A DNA stretch of 34,675 nt from positions 1-34,675 of the forward strand of contig SFTJ01000027.1 of the NCBI GenBank assembly GCA_004563195.1. The letters are read 5' to 3'. The notes beneath the pieces are model-generated. The model searched no databases and was not told where the DNA came from. It was given only the letters and a program-made list of their open reading frames with translations. A program made the translations under genes and the position numbers. This stretch comes from a bacterium. GTDB taxonomy: Bacteria > Bacteroidota > Bacteroidia > Bacteroidales > Muribaculaceae. Within the stretch, counting starts at the first letter, position 1. Every line of letters begins with the position of its first letter. Below are positions 8,072-15,975 of this stretch, one piece after another.

Positions 8072-9397
8072 TTACTTATTGATTGGATACAATTTCACCA
8101 AAAGAAGCATCAATGCGGCTATAATGGCGGGGAAGAGCGAGAAGAGCATCCAAATCATATTCTTCACTGCTTCCATATCTGTGATGGTGACTTCGCCGTC
8201 ACTTGAGCTGAATCCGGCAAAACCCAGGAACATCACTACCAAGGCGCCCGAGATGGCTGAACCGAACTTCTGCGACATGGTTCCCGACGAGAAGATGAGT
8301 CCGGTGCTCGATGTTCCGTTCTTTTCGGTTGCATAGTCGGCTACGTCGGCATACATCGACCACAATAGCGGCGAGTAGAAGCCAATGCCTACCGAGGTGA
8401 GCACCACGATGCCTATAAGCACCCAGATGCTGCTCGGATCCATAGGCACGAAGAAGAATGCCACCGATGTAACGGCGCAAATCACTATCGACCACGCAAA
8501 GGCGCGCTTCTTGGAGCCTATCATCTTGGTGAATGCGGGCGACAAGCCGCCGAATATCATACAGGTGACTTCACCAAATGTCATAAACACGGTGTAGTTG
8601 ATAATCAAACCGCTTATGGTGATTTCGCCACCGAGGCAGTAGGTGAACATATAGCCTGCCACTGCATAGCGGAATCCGTTGAAGAAATTGCTGCACACTC
8701 CTATGAGTGTAAGATATATCCATGGTTTGTTCTTCACCAGGTCGGCAAACGGGCGTAACGAGAATTTCTCGGCGCGCACGGGTTTGAGGCGTTCTTTGGT
8801 GAGCAAACCGCAAGCAAGTGTCATCAGAGCTGCCACGGCGCCGAGTCCGGCTCCAAGCACTGCATATTGATGTGCTTCGGTGCCGCCTACCATCTTCTGC
8901 AAATATGGGAATGCAAGCAGGGTGACGAAGCCCATTGCATAGGCTCCCACCATGCGATATGATGAGAATTGGTTCTTCTCATTATCGTCGGCAGTCATCA
9001 CGCCCAAGAGCGAACCGTAAGGCACATTCACTGCGGTATACACTGCCATCATGAGCAGATAGAGGCTATATGCCCAAATGCGCTTGCCCACCGGACCAAA
9101 GTCGGGGGTGTAGAGCAACAAGGCAAACACCAATCCCAAAGGAATAGCGCCGAATATCAGCCACGGGCGATAAGTGCCCCAGCGCGACTGTGTGCGGTCG
9201 GCGAGGCTGCCCATCAAGGGGTCGGTGACCACGTCGAACATACGTGCCAAGAGCATAAGCGTGGCAGTGTCGGCTACGGTGAGGCCGAAAATATTGGTAA
9301 AAAACAGCGGGAATGCTATCGACATCACTTTCCATGTGATACCGCCCGCTGCGGCATCACCTAATGCATAGCCGATTTTTTCTGAAAAACTTGCCAT
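8072..9397 (-). CDS. GPH-family (MelB-like) sugar:cation symporter
   Basis: This 441-residue multi-spanning membrane protein belongs to the glycoside-pentoside-hexuronide:cation symporter family of the major facilitator superfamily. The start MASFSEKIGYALGDAAAGG, the loop DVVTDPLMGSLADRTQSRWGTYRPW and YTAVNVPYGSLLGVMT are typical family signatures; the acidic residue in DxxxDP corresponds to the cation/sugar-binding region of MelB. About twelve hydrophobic segments fit the usual fold and length. It follows GH92-C by 67 bp on the same strand and is closed by the 8009-8051 hairpin, so the two probably form one transcript. From context I infer inner-membrane import of mannose or of a short mannoside such as Man-GlcNAc, to feed the GH130 phosphorylase. 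The actual substrate cannot be read from sequence. Confidence 0.9.
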   Translation of the reverse strand: MASFSEKIGYALGDAAAGGITWKVMSIAFPLFFTNIFGLTVADTATLMLLARMFDVVTDPLMGSLADRTQSRWGTYRPWLIFGAIPLGLVFALLLYTPDFGPVGKRIWAYSLYLLMMAVYTAVNVPYGSLLGVMTADDNEKNQFSSYRMVGAYAMGFVTLLAFPYLQKMVGGTEAHQYAVLGAGLGAVAALMTLACGLLTKERLKPVRAEKFSLRPFADLVKNKPWIYLTLIGVCSNFFNGFRYAVAGYMFTYCLGGEITISGLIINYTVFMTFGEVTCMIFGGLSPAFTKMIGSKKRAFAWSIVICAVTSVAFFFVPMDPSSIWVLIGIVVLTSVGIGFYSPLLWSMYADVADYATEKNGTSSTGLIFSSGTMSQKFGSAISGALVVMFLGFAGFSSSDGEVTITDMEAVKNMIWMLFSLFPAIIAALMLLLVKLYPINK

Positions 9398-9464
9398 TTA
9401 TATTTAGTTTTTAAGGTTAATGGCATCCTCCCCTAAGCCCGGGAAGGATGCCTGCTCTGTTAAG

Positions 9465-11741
9465 TTATTTCTTGGGGGTATTGCCCATAGTGAACACAAG
9501 TTTTCCGCCTTGCATGATGTCGTCGTGGGTGAAGAACGGCTCGGTGAGCGCTTTGCCATTGAGTTCCATGCTTTGGATATACTTGTTTTCGCGGCTGTTG
9601 TTGATGGCTTCTATCACAAACTTCTTGCCGTTGGTGAGGTTGATGGTTACCTTGTCGTACAACGGGCGACCAATAGAATAAACCGGCTTGCCGGGACATA
9701 CTTGATAGAATCCCATAGCATTGAGTATATACCAAGCCGACATCTGTCCGCAGTCTTCGTTGCCCGAAAGGCCATTGTCGTTGTTGAAGTAAAGGGTATA
9801 GAGCACTTGGTCGACGAGTTCTTGAGTCTTCCAAGGCTGTCCGGCGTAGTTATAGAAGTGTATGATGTGGTGGCTCGGTTCGTTGCCGTGTGCATATTGT
9901 CCTATAAGACCCGATATGTCGGCCGAAACCGATTCGCCTGTGATTTCCGACGAGGCTGCAAACAGTGCATCGAGTTTGCTGAGGAATACATCCTTGCCAC
10001 CCACGAGGTCCATCAATCCTTCGGGATCGTGTGGTACAAACCACGACCATTGCCATGCATTGCCTTCGCAATAGTCGTCGCTGCGGTGTGTGCTGCGTGC
10101 GGGGTCGAATGGTGTGCGCCACTTGCCCTCGCTGTCCTTACCACGCATGTAACCCACTTCGGGGTCGTAGTAAATCTTATAAGCCTTGGCAAAATTCTCA
10201 TAGAGTGCCACGCCTGCAGTATCGCCCACTTCCTTGGCTATTTGTGCTATACACCAATCGTTGTAAGCAAATTCGAGTGCCTTTGCCACTGCTTCGTTGT
10301 CCTTGTCGCATGGCACATAACCGACTTTGTTCTTCCAGTATTTGGCCTGATTCATAAGGATGGCTGCCACTGCCTTTGGTGCAATGATGCCGGTAGTGTC
10401 GTATTCAGCCGTGCGGCGCATTGCCTTATAGGCTTCGTTGATGTCGATATCGCGATAGCCCTTGATATAAGCATCGGCAATGATGGGCACTGAGTGATAA
10501 CCAATCATACAGCCGGTGTAGTTGCTGCAAAGTTCCCACATAGGCAAGATGCCGCCTTCGCGTGCCTTGAGCAAGAGCGATTTCACCAATTCGCCGTTAA
10601 ATTCGGGTGCTATGATGGTCTGCAATGGATGCCATGCACGGAATGTGTCCCAGGTAGAGAATATGGTGTAGACGGGCTTTTCGGCATCGCCTTGGTGCAC
10701 CTTCATGTCCATACCGTAGTAGCGGCCATCGGCATCGGTAAATGTGTAGGGCTGCAATCCTGCGTGATAGAGTGCGGTGTAGAATATGGCGCGATGGTCG
10801 GCATCGCCGGTTTCGATGTCTATCTTAGCCAAATATTCGCTCCAGCGCTGATGGGCAGCGGCTTTCACACCGTCGAAGTCCCATTCGGGAATTTCACTGA
10901 GCACATTGTTCTTGGCGCCGTCGATGTCGACTGCCGATACGCCCACTTTGGCATATATCACTTCACCTTCTTCGGTGCCGGCAAACTTAAGCAATGCCTT
11001 GCGGCGCGGCTTCTGCTTGTCGCCAACGGTTACGGTGTCGTCTACTATGGTGTAGGTAAACGGCTTCGAGAACTTGGCGTAGAAATTGATATATTGGTCG
11101 AATGCCCAAAATTTGGTCATCTTATGGCCCACAACTTCGGTGTCGCTGATTACTTCGAGTTGCATACCTATGTTTGTTTGGTCATCAAGCGAGTAGTCGA
11201 GGTCTACTATCACGCCGGCATCTTCCGACTTTGGGAATGTCCAGCGGTGAATGGCGCCGCGGGTGGTAGAGGTGATTTCGGCCTGGATGCCGTAGCGGTC
11301 GAGCATCACTGAGTAGTAGCCGGGCTCTGCCTTTTCGCGTTCGTGGCTGAATGCCGATGCATAGGCCTTGGTCTGACCGCGTTCTTCCTCTTGTGTGATG
11401 TCCTGCTCACCCACAGTAGGCATAATGAGCACGTCGCCCAAGTCGCAACATCCGGTTCCGCTCAAGTGTGTGTGCGAGAAGCCGTTGATGGTGCTGTCGT
11501 TATAATAATAACCCGAGCAAGCGTCCCAACCATAGATGCGGGTGTCAGGGCTGGGCTGAATAGCTCCGTGAGGCACCACCGCTCCGGGATAAGTGTGTCC
11601 GTGACCGCCTGTTCCGATAAACACATTTACATACTGCGTGTAATCGTTGCAGGTCTCTTGTCGGCTACAGCTACTGGTAGCCAGTCCCACGGCAACGAGC
11701 AAAGCCACAAGCACCGAGGCGACCTTATACAAATTCTTCAT
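9465..11741 (-). CDS. GH92 exo-alpha-mannosidase, lipoprotein (GH92-C)
   Basis: This is the third GH92 enzyme, 758 residues from the ATG at 11741 (MKNLYKVASVLVALLVAVGL); an upstream in-frame ATG at 11750 would add three residues. The signal ends ATSSC, a slightly non-ideal lipobox, so a lipoprotein is likely. Motifs in order: VNVFIGTGGHGHTYPGAVVP, GFSHTHLSGTGCCDLGD, STWDTFRAWHPL, CEGNAWQWSWFVPHD, HGNEPSHHI and GNEDCGQMSAW, matching GH92-A at the active site. The enzyme should release terminal alpha-mannose outside the cytoplasm. It heads a two-gene unit with the symporter and has a fair promoter at 11796-11826. The divergent neighbour is the VWA gene. Having two GH92 proteins of one motif type and one of another suggests stepwise trimming of differently linked mannoses (inference). 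Confidence 0.95.
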   Translation of the reverse strand: MKNLYKVASVLVALLVAVGLATSSCSRQETCNDYTQYVNVFIGTGGHGHTYPGAVVPHGAIQPSPDTRIYGWDACSGYYYNDSTINGFSHTHLSGTGCCDLGDVLIMPTVGEQDITQEEERGQTKAYASAFSHEREKAEPGYYSVMLDRYGIQAEITSTTRGAIHRWTFPKSEDAGVIVDLDYSLDDQTNIGMQLEVISDTEVVGHKMTKFWAFDQYINFYAKFSKPFTYTIVDDTVTVGDKQKPRRKALLKFAGTEEGEVIYAKVGVSAVDIDGAKNNVLSEIPEWDFDGVKAAAHQRWSEYLAKIDIETGDADHRAIFYTALYHAGLQPYTFTDADGRYYGMDMKVHQGDAEKPVYTIFSTWDTFRAWHPLQTIIAPEFNGELVKSLLLKAREGGILPMWELCSNYTGCMIGYHSVPIIADAYIKGYRDIDINEAYKAMRRTAEYDTTGIIAPKAVAAILMNQAKYWKNKVGYVPCDKDNEAVAKALEFAYNDWCIAQIAKEVGDTAGVALYENFAKAYKIYYDPEVGYMRGKDSEGKWRTPFDPARSTHRSDDYCEGNAWQWSWFVPHDPEGLMDLVGGKDVFLSKLDALFAASSEITGESVSADISGLIGQYAHGNEPSHHIIHFYNYAGQPWKTQELVDQVLYTLYFNNDNGLSGNEDCGQMSAWYILNAMGFYQVCPGKPVYSIGRPLYDKVTINLTNGKKFVIEAINNSRENKYIQSMELNGKALTEPFFTHDDIMQGGKLVFTMGNTPKK

Positions 11742-11795
11742 GTTGTACATATATAATTATTAATTGGTTAGTTTCAGGTTTAAAATCGTTCCTTG

Positions 11796-11826
11796 CAAAT
11801 TTAAGCAATGTTTTTCACCCTTGCAA
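11796..11826 (-). promoter_or_regulatory. Predicted promoter of GH92-C and symporter
   Basis: On the minus strand a -7 box TAAATTTG (11796-11803) is preceded by ATTG (TTG core at 11824-11826) with a 20-nt spacer. This agrees with the Bacteroidetes primary promoter pattern apart from one base in the -33 element. Transcription would start near 11790, giving a leader of about 50 nt. Confidence 0.55.
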
Positions 11827-12214
11827 TATATGCCACTCACTATTTCGCCTCGCGCTCGCAGCTATTGCATCGATTCTCTCCTTTATGCACAAGGCATTTA
11901 TATCGGGTAACTTCACTCTTGCCATAATCAATGTTTTCTCTCAATTAATATCTTATTTTACCCATCTCTTGATTATATTTTGCAAAGAGAAACAAAATAT
12001 TCGCATTTGGCACATTTTTTGCAACTAGCATTTGTATAGCAAAATCAATACTTGTCGTATGCCAAAAAGGCTATGCCGGCAAGTGGAAAACAACTGAAGA
12101 ATTTGAAAAAAATAGTATGAATTTTTTCCATTATCCTCCATCGGAGGCCATTAGGGAAGAATACATCACTACAATAATAACACTAACTATAAACTTAAAA
12201 CAAAAGGAAAAAGT
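11827..12214. other. Divergent intergenic region, GH92-C / VWA gene
   Basis: These 388 bp lie between the GH92-C promoter and the VWA start codon. I see no gene. There are several TTTG motifs (for example 12006-12009 and 12031-12034) but no exact TAnnTTTG box, so the VWA promoter is undefined. A small hairpin, CCTCC...GGAGG, lies near 12136-12148. Confidence 0.4.
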
Positions 12215-12841
12215 ATGGAAACCGAAACCACAACCCGCATCCACAATCTCATTATCCTCGACCGCAGCGGCTCGATGTGCAGCATCCGCGACGCCGCAGT
12301 GAGCCACCTCAACGAATGTCTACAAGCCATCAAAAGCGTCCAAAAGGAATTCGCCGGGCAAAAACACTCTGTAACCATCGTTACTTTCAACCACATGCCC
12401 AAATACTTGTTTATCAACTCCGACCCTGAATTGGTGAACGAAATCACAGTCAATCAGTATAGCCCCGAAGGCATGACGGCACTTTACGACGCCATTGGCT
12501 CTTCGGTAACGGAGCTGAAGAAAGTGGTGAAACCGGGCGACAAGGTGCTCGTGTCGATTATCACCGACGGCTACGAGAACTCTTCGCGCGAATACTCTCT
12601 ACAGGCCGTGAAAGCGCTCATTGAGGAAACCAAAGCACAAGGGTGGACCTACACTTTCATGGCTGCCAACATCGACGAGCGCGCCGTGGCTGCCAACTTG
12701 AGCATCAACAACGTCGACAGCTTCGAAGCCGAAACCACAGCTTTCGCCTGCAAGTCAGCCGGATGGTCTAAGCTTCGCCACCGCTACTACTCAGCCTGCG
12801 ACAAAGGCGAAGACTCTAACGAAAATTTCTTCGACGAATAA
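12215..12841 (+). CDS. VWA-domain protein, cytoplasmic
   Basis: The 208-residue protein is essentially one von Willebrand factor type A domain. The metal-ion-dependent adhesion site is intact: DRSGS (Asp16, Ser18, Ser20), Thr88 in GMTALYDAI and Asp118 in IITDGYENSS. There is no signal peptide or membrane segment, so it probably works in the cytoplasm as a metal-dependent protein-binding module. Similar stand-alone VWA proteins occur beside stress, tellurite-type or MoxR-ATPase systems, but no such partner is adjacent here. It is divergent from the mannosidase operon and followed by a hairpin at 12859-12891, so it appears monocistronic. Function is otherwise unknown. The start at 12215 fits the domain boundary. 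Confidence 0.88.
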   Translation: METETTTRIHNLIILDRSGSMCSIRDAAVSHLNECLQAIKSVQKEFAGQKHSVTIVTFNHMPKYLFINSDPELVNEITVNQYSPEGMTALYDAIGSSVTELKKVVKPGDKVLVSIITDGYENSSREYSLQAVKALIEETKAQGWTYTFMAANIDERAVAANLSINNVDSFEAETTAFACKSAGWSKLRHRYYSACDKGEDSNENFFDE

Positions 12842-12858
12842 TCGCAGAAGCATTACCA

Positions 12859-12891
12859 CGCGAGGGATGCACCCAACTCGCATCCCCCGCG
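12859..12891 (+). terminator. Hairpin after the VWA gene
   Basis: CGCGAGGGATGC (12859-12870) pairs with GCATCCCCCGCG (12880-12891) with one A-C mismatch and a 9-nt loop, 17 nt past the stop codon. No T-run follows, so termination strength is uncertain. Confidence 0.5.
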
Positions 12892-12936
12892 ATAGATATT
12901 CAATTACTCTTATTACATTAGCAAAACATATAAATA

Positions 12937-13243
12937 AATATTGCTGTCCGATAAAAGTTGACAGACGCAAGAAGATATGGCTCGGCTATCGTTTTCACGG
13001 TGGTCGAGTCTGTCGTTTAGATTTCCAAGCCCCTCAGTCAGATGCACAGCCTCGGTAAGGCTGATAATCAACCGCTTCACCGCAGCACCACCTCGTTGCA
13101 ATAAAAACACAGATTTCCACAAACATAGCACTGATTAACACAATATTGTGAAAATCCGTGCCCTAATCGGTGGAAATCTGTGTTAAAAAAAATAGGTGCC
13201 AGCCCTGATTATTTCTGCCCGGCTTTTATCGAACAGCAATATT
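12937..13243. mobile_element. 307-bp element with 21-nt inverted ends (MITE or deleted IS)
   Basis: The ends are inverted copies of each other: AATATTGCTGTCCGATAAAAG at 12937-12957 and its reverse complement at 13223-13243, differing at one base. Next to the right end, 13190-13222 contains AATAGGTGCCAGCCCTGAT and TTTCTGCCCGGC, which recur in reverse orientation at the right edge of the window (34579-34637), where they look like the end of an IS. No transposase reading frame fits within 307 bp. I therefore read this as a non-autonomous or internally deleted derivative of that IS. A clear target-site duplication was not found. The interior holds a strong hairpin (13106-13184). Confidence 0.6.
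13106..13184. repeat. Nested palindromic intergenic hairpin
   Basis: AACACAGATTTCCAC (13106-13120) is perfectly complementary to GTGGAAATCTGTGTT (13170-13184). Inside lies a 12-bp perfect palindrome, CACAATATTGTG, at 13139-13150. The ACACAGATT / GATTAACACA wording resembles a family of intergenic repeats scattered in many bacterial genomes. It sits inside the inverted-end element. Confidence 0.65.
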
Positions 13244-13313
13244 CTATTTTTTCTTTTCCGTATCTTTCAGCCACCTTTTGGCGGCACCATTCGCCACCAA
13301 ACGGTGAAGATTT

Positions 13314-13345
13314 TTTGCTATTTCCGCCTATTATCCGTAAATTTG
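13314..13345 (+). promoter_or_regulatory. Predicted miaB promoter
   Basis: TTTG at 13314-13317, a 20-nt spacer and TAAATTTG at 13338-13345 match the Bacteroidetes promoter consensus exactly. Transcription would start near 13351, about 25 nt before the chosen miaB ATG, which rules out the longer GTG-initiated frame from 13196. Confidence 0.75.
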
Positions 13346-13375
13346 CGTCGCAAAAACTACTATAACTCATTTTTA

Positions 13376-14740
13376 ATGAATAATATGAATCTCACATATA
13401 AGCCCGAAGAGTTCAGCAAAATGCTCTTCATCGAGACTTATGGCTGCCAAATGAACGTTGCCGACAGCGAGGTGGTGGCTTCGGTGATGAAAATGGCAGG
13501 CTACAGCGTGTGCCAATCGCTCGACGACGCCGACGCTATTTTCATCAACACTTGCTCGATTCGCGACAACGCCGAGCAGAAAATTTTCTCTCGCCTCAAT
13601 CAGTTGCACGCTCTTCAGCGCAAACGCGCCAAGCGCCTGATTATAGGCATAATAGGCTGCATGGCTGAACGCATGAAGGATACGCTCATCAATGAGCATG
13701 GCGTGGACATCGTGGCTGGACCTGACGCCTATCTCGACCTCCCCAACCTCATTGCCGCTGCCGAAAACGGCGAAAAAGCCATCGATATAGACCTTTCGCT
13801 CACCGAGACTTATCGCGACGTAATTCCCTCGCGCATCTCGGGCAATCGCGTGAGCGGTTTTATTAGCATTATGCGTGGTTGCAACAATTTCTGCTCTTAC
13901 TGCATCGTGCCCTACACTCGCGGCCGCGAACGCTCGCGCGAACCCAAGAGTATTCTCAACGAACTCGCCGACCTTCGCGCCAAGGGCTTCAAGGAAGCCA
14001 CTCTGCTGGGACAAAATGTTAACAGCTACCGCTTTGAGCAACCCGACGGCTCGGTGATAGGCTTCGCTGCTTTGCTCGCTATGGTGGCTGAGGCTGCCCC
14101 GGAAATGCGCATCCGTTTCAGCACTTCGCACCCTAAGGATATGTCCGACGAAATTCTCGAAACCATCGCCGCTCACCACAATATTTGCAACCATATTCAC
14201 CTGCCGGTGCAGAGCGGCTCGAACTCGGTGCTCAAAAATATGAACCGCCGATACACTCGCGAGTGGTATCTCGACCGCATCGCTGCCATTAAGCGCATTA
14301 TCCCCGATTGCGGCATATCCACCGATATGTTCACAGGTTTCTACAACGAGAGCGAAGACGATTTTCAGCTCACACTGAGCCTTATGCGCGAAGTGGGCTT
14401 CGACTCGGCTTTTATGTTTAAATACTCTGAACGCCCGGGCACTCTCGCCTCGCGCGAAATGAAGGATAATGTGCCTGAAGACGTGAAAATCGACCGCCTC
14501 AACCGTATGATTGCCCTGCAAAACGAACTCTCAAAACTCAGCAACGAACGCGATGTGGGCAAAACTTTCGAAGTGCTCGTGGAGGGCTACTCCAAGCGTT
14601 CGAAAGCCGATATGTTCGGCCGTACTCAGCAAAACAAGGTTATCGTGTTCCCTGCTGCCGACGCTAAAGTGGGCGAATATCGCATGGCGCGCGTCACCTC
14701 AGCATCTTCGGCTACCCTACTCGGCGAACTCGTGGAATAA
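13376..14740 (+). CDS. miaB: tRNA-2-methylthio-N6-isopentenyladenosine synthase MiaB
   Basis: The 454-residue enzyme is a radical-SAM methylthiotransferase that adds a methylthio group to i6A37 of tRNAs reading codons that begin with U. The N-terminal methylthiotransferase domain holds Cys24 (ETYGCQMN), Cys60 (NTCSIRDNAEQK) and Cys95 (GCMAERM) for one 4Fe-4S cluster. The radical-SAM motif Cys169-Cys173-Cys176 (CNNFCSYC, then IVPYTRGRERSR) binds the second. A C-terminal TRAM domain (about 385-450) should bind tRNA. The GRERSR pattern and NTCSIRDNAEQK favour MiaB over MtaB or RimO. I start at the ATG at 13376 (alternative ATG at 13385) because a consensus promoter lies just upstream; an in-frame GTG at 13196 would precede that promoter. 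A terminator follows. Confidence 0.96.
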   Translation: MNNMNLTYKPEEFSKMLFIETYGCQMNVADSEVVASVMKMAGYSVCQSLDDADAIFINTCSIRDNAEQKIFSRLNQLHALQRKRAKRLIIGIIGCMAERMKDTLINEHGVDIVAGPDAYLDLPNLIAAAENGEKAIDIDLSLTETYRDVIPSRISGNRVSGFISIMRGCNNFCSYCIVPYTRGRERSREPKSILNELADLRAKGFKEATLLGQNVNSYRFEQPDGSVIGFAALLAMVAEAAPEMRIRFSTSHPKDMSDEILETIAAHHNICNHIHLPVQSGSNSVLKNMNRRYTREWYLDRIAAIKRIIPDCGISTDMFTGFYNESEDDFQLTLSLMREVGFDSAFMFKYSERPGTLASREMKDNVPEDVKIDRLNRMIALQNELSKLSNERDVGKTFEVLVEGYSKRSKADMFGRTQQNKVIVFPAADAKVGEYRMARVTSASSATLLGELVE

Positions 14741-14759
14741 CATTTCTCACCCATATCAC

Positions 14760-14803
14760 TCACCTCCTCGCAGCATCACGCTGCAAGGAGGTGATATTTT
14801 TTT
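14760..14803 (+). terminator. Intrinsic terminator of miaB
   Basis: TCACCTCCTCGCAGC (14760-14774) pairs with GCTGCAAGGAGGTGA (14780-14794) with one mismatch and a 5-nt loop, followed by a T-run at 14797-14803. It lies 20 nt after the miaB stop codon. Confidence 0.88.
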
Positions 14804-14910
14804 AGCCAAAAATCGGGCAGGAAATGCCAAGAAAAACTACCGCCTCGCGAGCAAATATGATATCAGTCGCAAAAAAATCGCACTCTTTGCCGAAAAAATT
14901 TATAAAATTA

Positions 14911-14942
14911 TTTGGTTTATTTTATAAACTACTTTATCTTTG
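14911..14942 (+). promoter_or_regulatory. Predicted promoter of the membrane protein/regulator pair
   Basis: TTTG at 14911-14914, a 20-nt spacer and TATCTTTG at 14935-14942 match the Bacteroidetes consensus exactly. The predicted transcription start near 14948 lies about 30 nt before the ATG at 14979 and fixes that start. Confidence 0.75.
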
Positions 14943-14978
14943 CTGCAGATTTACGAAACAAAGCAAAAATATAAAATT

Positions 14979-15608
14979 ATGGAAGAAAAAAACATCACCG
15001 CTCAAGAGAGCATCAGCATCATCACCTCAATGATTAACAACACCCGCAAGCGCCTGCACCTGGGCGATGGCAACATATTGCTGCTATGGGGTTACCTCAC
15101 TGTAGCAGTGGCTGCACTGATAAGCATATTGCTCATCGTCACTCACAATGCAGTGTGGAACTGGCTATGGTTTTTGATTATGATTATCGGCGGCACCGTC
15201 ACTCCTCACATGGCGCGCCGTCAGGAATCTGCCGCAGGCGCACGCACTCACCTCGACGCCATAGGCAACGGCATCTGGAGCGCAATAGGCTACATTTCGT
15301 TGGTTATGATTGCCGTATGCTTGTACTTCATGCTGTTCCTTGCCAAAGGCTGTTGGGAAATAATGCTGCTATTCCCTCTCATTTTTGTAGGATTTGCCGA
15401 AACTATTCAGGGTATAGTAATCCGTGAAAAATCTCTCATGGTGGGCGGCGCCGTAGGCATGGTTTGCGGCATTATCACTCTGGCTTGCATCGCCACCGAC
15501 ACGCCGCTCGCTCTTCATTGGTTTATGCCTATGTTCATCTTCGCTTTCGTGGCTATGATGATAATTCCGGGTCACATTATTAACCACAAAGCACAATCTC
15601 AGAAATGA
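14979..15608 (+). CDS. Six-helix membrane protein of unknown function
   Basis: The 209-residue product (MEEKNITAQESISIITSMIN) has a short soluble N-terminus and about six hydrophobic helices: near 28-50, 55-73, 88-112, 117-138, 148-166 and 172-193. I do not recognise a named family or any catalytic motif. The upstream frame begins with TTG at 14940, inside the -7 box, so the ATG at 14979 is chosen. Its stop overlaps the start of the winged-helix gene by ATGA, a translational-coupling arrangement. Small membrane proteins paired with HTH_34-type regulators recur in Bacteroidetes; the regulator probably controls this same operon, and the membrane protein may be a sensor or envelope component (inference). 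Confidence 0.8.
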   Translation: MEEKNITAQESISIITSMINNTRKRLHLGDGNILLLWGYLTVAVAALISILLIVTHNAVWNWLWFLIMIIGGTVTPHMARRQESAAGARTHLDAIGNGIWSAIGYISLVMIAVCLYFMLFLAKGCWEIMLLFPLIFVGFAETIQGIVIREKSLMVGGAVGMVCGIITLACIATDTPLALHWFMPMFIFAFVAMMIIPGHIINHKAQSQK

Positions 15609-15886
15609 AAAATCTCGATCCCATTCTGCACTCGCAACTGCGACTCGCCGTGATGTCGGTGCTGATGAACGTAGAAGAAGCCGATTTCGTCTACCTCAAG
15701 CAGCAAACCGAGTCGACCTCGGGCAATCTGAGCATTCAGCTCGACAAACTCGCTGCAGCTCAATACATCACCATCGAGAAGGGCTTTCAAGGCAAAAAGC
15801 CGCGCACCACTTGCCGAGTCACCGACACCGGCCGACAAGCATTCGCCGCCTATGTGGATGCCCTTAAAGAATATCTCAATATCTGA
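15605..15886 (+). CDS. Winged-helix transcriptional regulator (HTH_34/MarR-like)
   Basis: This 93-residue protein is a single winged helix-turn-helix domain. LHSQLRLAVMSVLM forms helix 1, FVYLKQQTESTSGNLSIQLDKLAAAQYI the helix-turn-helix, and IEKGFQGKKPRTTCRVTDTGRQAFAAY the wing and following helix, the pattern of the HTH_34 family of small MarR-related DNA-binding proteins. Length is normal for the family. No ligand domain is present. Its ATG overlaps the stop of the membrane protein gene by 4 nt, so the two are co-translated. Autoregulation through the 14911-14942 promoter is likely but no obvious operator palindrome was found there. A bidirectional hairpin follows. Confidence 0.88.
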   Translation: MKNLDPILHSQLRLAVMSVLMNVEEADFVYLKQQTESTSGNLSIQLDKLAAAQYITIEKGFQGKKPRTTCRVTDTGRQAFAAYVDALKEYLNI

Positions 15887-15905
15887 GAAAAAATCATCGA
15901 AAAAA

Positions 15906-15950
15906 AGTCAAAACAGTCCCACCCACACTACCGGTAGGACTGTTCTGACT
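15906..15950. terminator. Bidirectional terminator between convergent genes
   Basis: AGTCAAAACAGTCC (15906-15919) pairs with GGACTGTTCTGACT (15937-15950) with one mismatch and a 17-nt loop. It lies 20 nt after the regulator stop and 26 nt after the GT2 stop on the opposite strand. Confidence 0.75.
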
Positions 15951-15975
15951 ATATTCAGACGTATTGATAAAATCA

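Noticed and set aside
9420..10493. 357-codon plus-strand frame opposite GH92-C
   Set aside because: Antisense shadow of a conserved enzyme gene, low-complexity His/Val/Ala composition.
12867..13131. Small frames on both strands within the 307-bp element as a transposase remnant
   Set aside because: Neither frame (63 plus-strand or 72 minus-strand residues) shows a DDE or other transposase motif that I can recognise.
13196..13375. N-terminal extension of MiaB from a GTG at 13196
   Set aside because: It would start upstream of the predicted promoter and inside the inverted-end element; the product (many Phe and Leu) does not resemble MiaB N-termini.
13373..14521. 382-codon minus-strand frame opposite miaB
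   Set aside because: miaB has all cluster-binding cysteines and a consensus promoter; the reverse frame has no domain and no promoter.
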